The position numbers and the translations under genes are program-made. Positions 27,228 to 35,515 of a DNA stretch of 64,000 nt are shown here, one piece after another (the stretch's first letter is position 1; each line of letters opens with the position of its first letter). This stretch comes from Lachnospira sp900551945 (GTDB taxonomy: Bacteria; Bacillota; Clostridia; Lachnospirales; Lachnospiraceae), in NCBI GenBank assembly GCA_048380335.1, contig DBFCCI010000022.1, positions 33,108 through 97,107 on the forward strand. Direction: 5' to 3'. A model generated the notes under the pieces. The model was not told the origin of the DNA. It saw only the letters and a program-made list of their open reading frames with translations, and did not search any database.

Positions 27228-27238
27228 TGCAAAAAGTA

Positions 27239-27271
27239 AAAAAGTCAGGCAAAATTTGCTTGACTTTTTTT
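27239..27271 (+). terminator. sigE terminator
   Basis: AAAGTCAGGCAAA pairs with TTTGCTTGACTTT and continues into a T run. It ends the division and sporulation cluster. Confidence 0.8.
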
Positions 27272-27330
27272 AGTATGTTAGGGAAAATAGAAATATTGTG
27301 ATATAGTAATTCAGAAATGGAGTTGAAGAT

Positions 27331-27498
27331 ATGGCAACACGAAAAGCACCAGTAAAAGTTAATAAAAGACGGCATAAAAGAAAAAGAAGTTTTAGATGGG
27401 ATAAATTTATTGCCATAATTTTATTTGTAGTAGTAATTGTATTTGCATGTATAATATATAATGACATTTCGACTGGATTATTGACAATAAATAAATAG
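27331..27498 (+). CDS. Small basic single-pass membrane protein, unknown function
   Basis: 55 residues. The first 25 are strongly basic (MATRKAPVKVNKRRHKRKRS), then one membrane helix (FIAIILFVVVIVFACIIY) and a short outer tail. GGAG lies at 27319-27322, nine bases before the ATG. It falls between the sigE terminator and lepA. The high Lys/Arg content next to one helix resembles small division or sporulation membrane proteins, but I recognise no family. Confidence 0.55.
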   Translation: MATRKAPVKVNKRRHKRKRSFRWDKFIAIILFVVVIVFACIIYNDISTGLLTINK

Positions 27499-27600
27499 TA
27501 TATGTTGCTATGTGGAACAATTAATTAATTTTCACACATAAACAAATCACAGAATGATTATTTGTGTATGACGATAGAATGTAATTTAAAGGAGAAGTAT

Positions 27601-29415
27601 ATGTCAAAAATAAATCAGAAGAACATAAGAAATTTCTGTATCATTGCACATATTGACCATGGTAAGTCAACACTTGCAGACAGAATTATTGAAAAAACAG
27701 GACTTTTAACAAGTAGAGAAATGCAGGAACAAGTTCTTGATAATATGGACCTTGAAAGAGAGAGAGGAATTACAATCAAGGCACAGACTGTAAGAACTGT
27801 ATATAAGGCACAAGATGGTGAAGAATACATTTTTAACCTTATTGACACTCCGGGTCATGTCGATTTTAACTATGAAGTATCAAGAGCGCTTGCTGCTTGT
27901 GATGGCGCTATACTTGTAGTTGATGCAGCACAAGGAATAGAAGCTCAGACTCTTGCAAATGTATATCTTGCGCTAGACCATGACCTTGATGTATTTCCAG
28001 TTATTAATAAGATTGACTTGCCTAGTGCCGACCCACAAAGAGTTATAGACGAAATAGAAGATGTAATTGGAATAGAAGCTCAAGACGCGCCTAGAATATC
28101 AGCTAAGAACGGTATCAATATAGAAGAAGTATTAGAGCAGATAGTAACAAAAATTCCAGCCCCAGTAGGTGATGAGAACGCACCACTTAAGGCGTTAATA
28201 TTTGACTCACTATATGATGCTTACAAAGGTGTAATAATATTCTGCCGAGTAAAAGAAGGTACTGTAAAGAAAGGTACTAAGATTAGAATGATGGCAACTG
28301 GCGCAGTGGAGGAAGTTGTAGAAGTAGGATATTTTGGCGCAGGACAGTTTATTCCATGTCAAGAGCTTACAGCAGGTATGGTAGGATATATTACAGCAAG
28401 TATTAAAAATGTAAGAGATACACGAGTAGGTGATACAGTAACAGACAATGAAAGACCTTGTGATGAGCCACTTCCGGGTTACAAGAAGGTCAATCCTATG
28501 GTGTACTGTGGTTTATATCCAACAGATGGTGCAAAGTATCCTGACCTTAGAGATGCGCTTGAAAAGCTTCAGTTAAATGACGCATCACTTCAATTTGAGC
28601 CAGAAACATCAATTGCCTTAGGCTTTGGTTTTAGATGTGGTTTCTTAGGCTTATTACATCTTGAAATTATTCAAGAAAGACTTGAAAGAGAGTATAACCT
28701 TGACCTTGTAACAACAGCTCCGGGTGTTATTTATAAGGTGCATAAGACTAACGGAGAAGTAATTGACCTTACTAATCCGTCAAATATGCCTGACCCATCA
28801 GAAATAGATTACATGGAAGAACCTATGGTAAGTGCAGAGATTATGGTTACAACTGAATTTGTAGGTTCAATTATGAAGCTTTGTCAAGAAAGACGAGGTG
28901 TATATAATGGAATGGAATACATCGAGCAATCAAGAGCTTTATTAAAGTATGACTTGCCACTTAATGAAATAATTTATGATTTCTTTGACGCATTAAAGTC
29001 ACGCTCAAGAGGTTATGCTTCGTTTGACTATGAAATGAAAGGTTATGAAAGGTCTAAGCTTGTTAAGCTTGATATTCTTATCAACAAGGAAGAAGTTGAC
29101 GCACTTTCATTTATCGTATTTGAAGGAAGCGCAGAAGAACGTGGAAGAAAGATGTGTGAAAAGCTTAAAAAAGAAATACCTAGACAGCTCTTTGAAATAC
29201 CTATTCAGGCAGCTATTGGAAGTCGTGTAATCGCAAGAGAAACAGTAAAGGCACTTAGAAAAGACGTTCTTGCAAAATGTTATGGTGGTGATATTTCAAG
29301 AAAGAAGAAGCTTCTTGAAAAGCAAAAAGAAGGAAAGAAGCGAATGAGACAAGTTGGTAATGTAGAAATACCACAGAAAGCATTTATGAGTGTGTTAAAG
29401 CTTGATGAAGAATAA
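27601..29415 (+). CDS. lepA: Translation elongation factor 4 (LepA)
   Basis: 604 residues from ATG 27601 (AAAGGAGAAG before it), the normal LepA length; an upstream in-frame start at 27562 has no site. GTPase motifs AHIDHGKST, RERGITIKAQT, DTPGHVDF and NKIDL; the C-terminal domain ends with KKLLEKQKEGKKRMRQVG, as in LepA. It acts on the ribosome during initiation or back-translocation. hemW overlaps its last 11 bases. Confidence 0.97.
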   Translation: MSKINQKNIRNFCIIAHIDHGKSTLADRIIEKTGLLTSREMQEQVLDNMDLERERGITIKAQTVRTVYKAQDGEEYIFNLIDTPGHVDFNYEVSRALAACDGAILVVDAAQGIEAQTLANVYLALDHDLDVFPVINKIDLPSADPQRVIDEIEDVIGIEAQDAPRISAKNGINIEEVLEQIVTKIPAPVGDENAPLKALIFDSLYDAYKGVIIFCRVKEGTVKKGTKIRMMATGAVEEVVEVGYFGAGQFIPCQELTAGMVGYITASIKNVRDTRVGDTVTDNERPCDEPLPGYKKVNPMVYCGLYPTDGAKYPDLRDALEKLQLNDASLQFEPETSIALGFGFRCGFLGLLHLEIIQERLEREYNLDLVTTAPGVIYKVHKTNGEVIDLTNPSNMPDPSEIDYMEEPMVSAEIMVTTEFVGSIMKLCQERRGVYNGMEYIEQSRALLKYDLPLNEIIYDFFDALKSRSRGYASFDYEMKGYERSKLVKLDILINKEEVDALSFIVFEGSAEERGRKMCEKLKKEIPRQLFEIPIQAAIGSRVIARETVKALRKDVLAKCYGGDISRKKKLLEKQKEGKKRMRQVGNVEIPQKAFMSVLKLDEE

Positions 29416-30652
29416 AAAAGATTTGGGGATATATATACATATCCCCTTTTGTAAACAAAAATGTATTTACTGTGATTTCTTGTCTGGCAGGGCTGACGAT
29501 TCAACTAAGGAAAGCTATGTAAAGGCTTTATTAAATGAGATAAAGAATATTGCTAACATTTATAAAGCTACTATTGACGATTACAAAGTAAGAACTGTAT
29601 TTTTGGGCGGTGGAACTCCATCAGTTATAAATGCTGATTATATAAAAGAAATAATGGAGTGTCTTTATAATACATTTGATGTATCAAAAAATGCAGAGAT
29701 TACAATTGAATGTAATCCGGGTACATTAGATAAGGTTAAGGCTGACACATATAAAAGCTGTGGGATTAACAGAATTAGCTTTGGACTTCAATCAACAGAT
29801 AATAATGAGCTTAAAATGTTAGGAAGAATACACACCTTTGAGAAGTTTAAGGAGAGTTTAAGCATTGCCAGACAAGCAGGGTTTGACAATATTAATGTTG
29901 ATATAATGTCAGCACTTCCGGGACAGACTTATGCTTCTTATAAAAGAACTCTTGAAAATGTAATTGCTTGTGACGTTGAGCATATATCGGCGTACAGTCT
30001 TATTGTTGAAGAAAATACACCGCTTTATGATAAGCTTGATACAAACTATCCACCACTTCCTGATGAAGATACGGAAAGAGAAATGTATTACTGTACTGAA
30101 CAGCTTCTTGGTAATGCCGGGTTTAACCACTATGAGATATCTAATTATGCAAAGCCTAATTATGAGTGTAAGCACAATCTTTCTTATTGGGAAAGAACGG
30201 ATTATCTAGGTTTTGGAATAGGTGCAGCTTCACTTTTTGAAGAAATCAGACATACTAATATATCGGATATAGATAAGTATATAAGTCTTAATAAATGTGA
30301 ACTTGTTTTTTCGCAGGATAGTTATAATGATTTGAATAAATCGGACATAAGTAACTTTGATGTTAAGAAGTGTTCTAAGGCTTATTATAAGAGGGAATTG
30401 TGGGAAGAAGAAAGTGAACTATCTGTTAGTGAGCAGATGGAAGAATTTATGTTTTTGGGACTTAGAAAGCTTAAGGGGATAGAAAAAAGTGAATTTAAGA
30501 TGTGCTTTGGGGTTGATATTTATGAAGTGTATGGTGAAGTGATTGAACAGAATGTTAATAAGGGGCTTTTGACGGATAAAGGAGATAGAATATGCCTTAC
30601 TGATAGGGGGATAGATATTAGTAATACGGTTATGGCTGATTTTATGATATAA
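29405..30652 (+). CDS. hemW: Radical SAM heme chaperone HemW
   Basis: 415 residues from ATG 29405, in another frame inside the end of lepA; a TTG one codon earlier is possible. The radical SAM motif C-x3-C-x2-C is in CKQKCIYCDF (about residues 16-22), followed by FLGGGTPSV and the HemN-like SYSLIVEENTPLY region. It lacks the extra N-terminal domain of coproporphyrinogen dehydrogenase HemN, so HemW is preferred. lepA-hemW is a common pair in Firmicutes. Confidence 0.92.
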   Translation: MKNKKDLGIYIHIPFCKQKCIYCDFLSGRADDSTKESYVKALLNEIKNIANIYKATIDDYKVRTVFLGGGTPSVINADYIKEIMECLYNTFDVSKNAEITIECNPGTLDKVKADTYKSCGINRISFGLQSTDNNELKMLGRIHTFEKFKESLSIARQAGFDNINVDIMSALPGQTYASYKRTLENVIACDVEHISAYSLIVEENTPLYDKLDTNYPPLPDEDTEREMYYCTEQLLGNAGFNHYEISNYAKPNYECKHNLSYWERTDYLGFGIGAASLFEEIRHTNISDIDKYISLNKCELVFSQDSYNDLNKSDISNFDVKKCSKAYYKRELWEEESELSVSEQMEEFMFLGLRKLKGIEKSEFKMCFGVDIYEVYGEVIEQNVNKGLLTDKGDRICLTDRGIDISNTVMADFMI

Positions 30653-30653
30653 G

Positions 30654-30889
30654 GCTTGAATTTTTGTATTTTGCGTTGGTTTAGGTTTCTATGGGATAGC
30701 AGGAGTATATAAGCATACACACACCAGAAAAAGAACAACAGGTTATATTTATATGCCATCATCGAACAAGGGTGTTCGCTGTTGTCATACAAATATAACT
30801 TGTTGTTCTTTTTAATGGTGCATTTAATGCTTATATACTCCTGCTATCCTTATGGTAGGTTGTTGGGCGCAAAATACAAAAATTCAAGC
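30654..30889. repeat. Family B palindrome, copy 2, nested in a longer inverted repeat
   Basis: The B core spans 30694-30849 (GGATAGCAGGAGTATATAAG against CTTATATACTCCTGCTATCC, tip CGAACA-AGGG-TGTTCG). Outside it a 22-bp perfect inverted repeat, opening GCTTGAATTTTTG, occupies 30654-30675 and 30868-30889. A further partial copy of the right outer arm follows at 30974-31015. It fills the 380-bp space between the convergent hemW and araC genes. Confidence 0.85.
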
Positions 30890-31032
30890 TTGGTGGGAGT
30901 GAGTGTTGATAGAAGAATATAGCTAATTGTTTTCTAGCTTAATACTTATATGTTCTTAATATCTTTTATTATAGGTTGTTAGCATAAAATGCAAAAATTC
31001 AAGCTTGCAGGAGTGGGGATAGAAAAATATAA

Positions 31033-31881
31033 TTATTTTAGTAGTTTGGTAAATTGTCTTGGTGTAATTCCTGTATAGGCTTTAAATTCTCTTTGAAAAT
31101 GTGCTTGGTCGCTGTAGCCGTTTATGTTGTAGATAAATTCACAGTTGTTTCGGTTAGGGTTTTCTATTATTTGCTTGAGTGTGTATTGGAAACGTATGAA
31201 TTTGCAGTAGTCTTTTGGGCTGTATCCGAAGGTGGTGGTGAATATTCGACTTATGTGGCGTGTGGAATATCCAAACATATCGGAAAGTTGTGAAATAGTT
31301 ATACAGCCATTAGCCGTTTTTATTGTATTCATAATTGCTTGTGTGTTTTCTGGAACGGAAAAGTTCTTTTTACTTTGCTTAAGAAATTCGCAAAAGTATT
31401 TTATTTTGTCAGAAAATGTTTTGGAAGTTCTTAATTGATTGCACAGCTTGTATTCAAATGAATTTTGCGCAGGTGTATAATTGATTACATCGGAAAACAT
31501 ATCAGCAGGTTTGGCGTTAGTACGAGTATTTTTGTTGAAGAAGCACACGTTATCATCAAAACGCACACAAAGATAGTTGTCAAATTTATCTATAGTTAAA
31601 TTGAATTTTTCATTAGATGGTGCAACACAATAAAATTGTGAATTGTTATCATTATTGTTATAACCGATAATCCATTCACAATAAGGTGAGGCGATAAATT
31701 CAAGGAGAACGTTGTCATTTTCTTGTAAATCAGAAGTGTTAATATAATAATTATTGTAGTCATTAAATGTATATTCATATATTAACATATTAGCAGGAAT
31801 ATTTAAAAATGTCCGATTGGCATTACATTTATTAAGAAAATTATCAATAAATGGTTGGATAAATTGTAAATTGTTAAACAT
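31033..31881 (-). CDS. AraC-family transcription regulator
   Basis: 282 residues on the minus strand. The N-terminal ~180 residues are a divergent sensor domain (FIASPYCEWIIGY, then YLCVRFDDNVCF) resembling the AraC sensor region only loosely. The C-terminal 100 residues hold two helix-turn-helix motifs: ISQLSDMFGYSTRHISRIF and NGYSDQAHFQREFKAYTG-x-TPRQF. It diverges from the ammonium transporter gene, which it may control through the repeated sites between them. The ligand is unknown. Confidence 0.88.
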   Translation of the reverse strand: MFNNLQFIQPFIDNFLNKCNANRTFLNIPANMLIYEYTFNDYNNYYINTSDLQENDNVLLEFIASPYCEWIIGYNNNDNNSQFYCVAPSNEKFNLTIDKFDNYLCVRFDDNVCFFNKNTRTNAKPADMFSDVINYTPAQNSFEYKLCNQLRTSKTFSDKIKYFCEFLKQSKKNFSVPENTQAIMNTIKTANGCITISQLSDMFGYSTRHISRIFTTTFGYSPKDYCKFIRFQYTLKQIIENPNRNNCEFIYNINGYSDQAHFQREFKAYTGITPRQFTKLLK

Positions 31882-31972
31882 ATTGTATCTCCGTTCTTAA
31901 AATGTGATTTATTTAGCTTAATTATCTTAAGTATAAAATAATAATAAACTTTATATTAAAAAAGTCAATACA

Positions 31973-32017
31973 ATATGTCCGATTTTTTCAATATTTTTTA
32001 AAATGAGAATGTATAAT
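31973..32017 (+). promoter_or_regulatory. Operator-like repeat 1 and promoter, araC/amt gap
   Basis: ATATGTCCGATTTTTTCAA at 31973 is followed 39 bases later by TATAAT (32012). The same 12-base core ATATGTCCGATT recurs at 32113. No good -35 lies between site and -10, as expected for an activated promoter. Confidence 0.4.
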
Positions 32018-32050
32018 AAACACCATAGTTGAATAAGCAATGCACAAAGG

Positions 32051-32087
32051 CGTGTAACCATAGTAATAAGGTTACACGTCTTTTTTC
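32051..32087 (+). terminator. Terminator or attenuator in the amt leader
   Basis: CGTGTAACC pairs with GGTTACACG across a ten-base loop, then six Ts after a C. It lies 35 bases after the first promoter and 190 bases before amt, so it could cut short the leader or make a ~60-nt RNA. Confidence 0.65.
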
Positions 32088-32112
32088 TATTTAAGATATA
32101 TTTAAGCGCAAA

Positions 32113-32155
32113 ATATGTCCGATTTATTCAACTATTGTATATGTTAGCATATAAA
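32113..32155 (+). promoter_or_regulatory. Operator-like repeat 2 and promoter, araC/amt gap
   Basis: ATATGTCCGATTTATTCAA at 32113 is followed 37 bases later by TATAAA (32150). It duplicates the arrangement at 31973-32017 after the terminator, giving amt a second possible promoter of the same type. Confidence 0.35.
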
Positions 32156-32277
32156 AAGTGAGAATTAAAATTTTAGTACAAGAAATTGTAATAAAAATAA
32201 CTCACAAGAAATAATAATAAGAGAAATGTAAAAAGAAAAAAGAAAATGTAAAGAAAAGAAGCAGGGAGGAATAGGTT

Positions 32278-34023
32278 ATGGAATTTTCAGCAGTAAATAC
32301 AGCCTGGGTGCTTATTGCAGCGGCATTAGTATTCTTTATGCAGGCAGGATTTTGCATATTGGAGTCAGGTCTTACTAGAGCAAAAAATGCGGGTAACATT
32401 ATTATGAAGAACTTAATGGACTTTTGTATTGGTACACCAATATTTTGGTTTGTAGGTTTTGGTATTATGTTTGGTTCAGCAAATGCAATTTTTGGTGGAA
32501 TTGATATTTTCACAAACGGAGATTATTCATCAATATTGCCAGATGGTGTTCCATTTTACGCTTACTTTATATTCCAGACAGTGTTCTGTGCAACAGCAGC
32601 AACAATCGTATCTGGAGCGATGGCAGAAAGAACTGATTTTAAAGCATATTGTGTATATAGTGCAATAATTTCATTATTTGTATATCCTGTATCTGGTCAT
32701 TGGATATGGGGTGGTGGCTGGTTAGCCGAGCTTGGTTTCCACGATTTCGCAGGTTCAGCAGCAGTACATATGGTTGGTGGTTGTGCCGCTTTAATAGGTG
32801 CAGCAGTACTTGGACCTCGTATTGGTAAGTATGATAAAAATGGTAAGCCACGAGCAATTTTAGGTCACAACTTAACAATGGCAGCACTTGGAGTATTTAT
32901 TCTTTGGTTCTGTTGGTTTGGTTTTAACGGTGGTTCAACAGTTGCTATGGAAGGTTATACAACAGCCGCAGATGGTTCAGATATGTTCTTTGGAACATTG
33001 ACAGGTATGGTATTTTCAACTACTAATATGGCAGCAGCCATAGCTACAGTTACAACAATGATATTTACTTGGATAAGATATAAAAAGCCAGATGTATCAA
33101 TGTCACTTAATGGTACACTTGCAGGTCTTGTTATGGTAACTGCAAGTACAGATTGTATTGATATGTATGGTGCAGCTATTGAAGGTATTATCGCAGGTAT
33201 CGCAGTAGTATTAGTAATTGAACTTATTGATAAAGTATTTAAGATTGATGACCCAGTTGGTGCAGTCGGAGTTCATTTTGCAAATGGTCTTCTTGGAACA
33301 CTTTGTGTAGGACTTTTCTCAACAGGTCAAGATGGCGTTGGTAAAGGACTTTTCTATGGCGGTGGCTTTAGACAGTTAGGAATACAGGCACTTGGTATTG
33401 TTACAGTCTGTGCTTGGGTTGGAATTGTAATGTTTATTGTATTTGAAGTGCTTAAGCATACAATCGGTCTTAGAGTTCCTGCTGAAATAGAACTTAAAGG
33501 TCTTGACTATGCTGAACATGGTCTTGCCAGTGCTTATGCAGGATTTGAATTTACTGCTAATGATTTAACAATTTCTTCTGATGATGTTATAGAAAGTTTT
33601 GGTACAGAAAGTGTTGAAAATGCAATTCCAGCCGTTGTAAAATCTTCTAATGTCGCTGACGGCAAGAAGATTACTAAGGTTGAAATTCTTATGAAGCAGA
33701 ATAAGTTTGAGAAGTTAAAGAGAGCAATGAACGACTTAGGAGTAACGGGTATGACGGTTACACAGGTACTTGGTTGTGGTACACAAAAGGGCGCACCTGA
33801 ATATTACAGAGGTGTTGAAGTAGATATGCAGCTTTTACCTAAGTGTCAAGTTGAAATGGTTATATCAAAAGTTCCAGTAGCTGATGTAATTGCAGCAGCA
33901 AGAAAGGCTCTTTACACAGGTCATATCGGAGATGGTAAGATTTTCGTATATGATGTTGAAGATGTAATCAAAGTTCGTACAGGCGAAACAGGGTATGACG
34001 CTTTGCAGGGAAATGACGACTAA
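32278..34023 (+). CDS. Ammonium transporter with fused PII (GlnK) domain
   Basis: 581 residues. Residues 1-~405 are a complete Amt channel with about eleven membrane segments and the motifs AGFCILESGLTR, HWIWGGGWL, FAGSAAVHMVGG and FWFCWFGFNGGST-like LWFCWFGFNGGST. After a ~60-residue linker, residues ~462-575 are a PII domain: KITKVEILMKQNKFEKLKRA, TVTQVLGCGTQKG, then the T-loop YYRGVEVDMQLLPK with tyrosines at the usual modification site, and GDGKIFVYDVEDVIKVRTGE. The channel imports ammonium; PII reports nitrogen and energy state and normally blocks the channel with its T-loop. Here both are one chain. No separate glnK is adjacent. Confidence 0.95.
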   Translation: MEFSAVNTAWVLIAAALVFFMQAGFCILESGLTRAKNAGNIIMKNLMDFCIGTPIFWFVGFGIMFGSANAIFGGIDIFTNGDYSSILPDGVPFYAYFIFQTVFCATAATIVSGAMAERTDFKAYCVYSAIISLFVYPVSGHWIWGGGWLAELGFHDFAGSAAVHMVGGCAALIGAAVLGPRIGKYDKNGKPRAILGHNLTMAALGVFILWFCWFGFNGGSTVAMEGYTTAADGSDMFFGTLTGMVFSTTNMAAAIATVTTMIFTWIRYKKPDVSMSLNGTLAGLVMVTASTDCIDMYGAAIEGIIAGIAVVLVIELIDKVFKIDDPVGAVGVHFANGLLGTLCVGLFSTGQDGVGKGLFYGGGFRQLGIQALGIVTVCAWVGIVMFIVFEVLKHTIGLRVPAEIELKGLDYAEHGLASAYAGFEFTANDLTISSDDVIESFGTESVENAIPAVVKSSNVADGKKITKVEILMKQNKFEKLKRAMNDLGVTGMTVTQVLGCGTQKGAPEYYRGVEVDMQLLPKCQVEMVISKVPVADVIAAARKALYTGHIGDGKIFVYDVEDVIKVRTGETGYDALQGNDD

Positions 34024-34048
34024 TATAAAATAAATAATAATATATAGA

Positions 34049-34090
34049 TAAACAGGGTGACTATAAGAAAATAGTTGCCCTGTTTATTTT
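34049..34090 (+). terminator. amt terminator
   Basis: AAACAGGGTGACTAT pairs with ATAGTTGCCCTGTTT across AAGAAA, with a T-rich tail. The next 190 bases to the lipoprotein gene are AT-rich and show nothing else firm. Confidence 0.8.
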
Positions 34091-34286
34091 ATGCTGTTTT
34101 AAGAAAATATTAAAACAAAATATAAATATAAAGATAATTTCAACAAAATGATACAAATTAATACAAATTAATTGAGAATATAATAAAGTTTATGATATAA
34201 TTTTTAAAGTAAAAAGTTGGTGGCAAATAACGTAATAAGCAATTGCTAATAAGAAGTTAGCTAGTTAGAAAGGAGCGTGTAGAGAT

Positions 34287-35474
34287 ATGACATTAAAAAG
34301 AATTACAAAAGCATTTGCAATAATTGTTGCCTGTATGATGTTAGTAGCTTGTACAAATAATACGCAGTTAGACGACTATGCAGTAAATACAAAGTCAGAT
34401 GTATCAAGCTCTAAAAGTAAAGATGATACGAGTAGCTCAAAAGGAATTTCAAAGGATAAAATTAAAGTAGGAGTTTTACATCTTTCTGACCCGAAAGAAG
34501 GAAGTGGATATACATATACACATGATATAGGAATACAAGGAATGAAACAGAATTTGGGGCTTTCTGATGAACAGATTGTAAGAAAGAATAATGTAAGTGA
34601 TAGTGATGATGAAGAAATTAAAAAAGCTATAAAGGATTGTATTGATGAGGGTTGCAATATCATTTTCACTACAAGTTGGGGCTATATGAATGTCACAGCG
34701 CAGATGGCAGAAGAATATCCCAATGTATATTTTTCACATGGTACAGGTTATATGAGTAATGGTAAGAATTTTAATAATTACTTTGGAAGAATGTATCAAG
34801 CAAGGTATTTAAGTGGTATTGTTGCAGGTATGAATACAAAAACTAATAAAATAGGCTATGTGGCAGCTATGGGTACGGACAATTCAGAAGTTACAAGCGG
34901 AATAGACGCATTTGCACTTGGAATATATTCAGTTAATCCACAGGCTCAAGTCTATGTAAAGGTAACTAATAGCTGGTATGCACCACAAAAGGAAGAAGAA
35001 GCCGCAAAACAACTTCTCGATATGGATTGTGATGTTATAGCACAGCACTGTGATACGTCTTATCCACAGACATTAGCGCAGGAAAGAGGCGTATACAGTA
35101 TTGGGTACAATTCTGATATGAGTAAAAATGCTCCCGAAGCATGTCTTTGTAGTGTTGTTTGGAATTGGAGTGCATATTATACAACTGCCGTTCAAAGTAT
35201 AATAGACGGAACTTGGGATGGAAGTAATTATTATGGTGGAATGAGTGAAAATCTTGTAAATGTTACTTCTGTAGCCAATTTTGCGACAGCAGGAACACAA
35301 GAAAAAGTTAATGAAGCAAAACAACAGATACTTACAGGGAAAAATGGAGTATTTGATGGAGCTATAGAAACTAATACGGGAGAAATAATTGGTACAGCAG
35401 GAAGTACACTTGATGACGCAACAATCACAGGTGCAATGAATTGGTATTTTAAGACTGTAAATGTTGTTGAATGA
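34287..35474 (+). CDS. BMP-family substrate-binding lipoprotein
   Basis: 395 residues. Signal peptide with lipobox LVAC at about residues 19-22, then a Ser/Lys-rich spacer (~30-60) and a periplasmic-binding fold with GVLHLSDPKEGSGYT, ITTSWGYMN-like IFTTSWGYM and IGYVAAMG. The BMP family binds nucleosides or related ligands for ABC import. No permease or ATPase genes lie nearby; instead a chemoreceptor follows 41 bases later, suggesting ligand sensing. RBS AAAGGAGCG. Confidence 0.88.
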   Translation: MTLKRITKAFAIIVACMMLVACTNNTQLDDYAVNTKSDVSSSKSKDDTSSSKGISKDKIKVGVLHLSDPKEGSGYTYTHDIGIQGMKQNLGLSDEQIVRKNNVSDSDDEEIKKAIKDCIDEGCNIIFTTSWGYMNVTAQMAEEYPNVYFSHGTGYMSNGKNFNNYFGRMYQARYLSGIVAGMNTKTNKIGYVAAMGTDNSEVTSGIDAFALGIYSVNPQAQVYVKVTNSWYAPQKEEEAAKQLLDMDCDVIAQHCDTSYPQTLAQERGVYSIGYNSDMSKNAPEACLCSVVWNWSAYYTTAVQSIIDGTWDGSNYYGGMSENLVNVTSVANFATAGTQEKVNEAKQQILTGKNGVFDGAIETNTGEIIGTAGSTLDDATITGAMNWYFKTVNVVE

Positions 35475-35515
35475 TTTATTGTATATAAGGATAAATTGAA
35501 ATGAGGTGACTTAAT

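Noticed and set aside
34140..34286. Possible riboswitch before the BMP lipoprotein
   Set aside because: Only AT-rich sequence and short repeats; no purine, preQ1 or other known aptamer core could be recognised.
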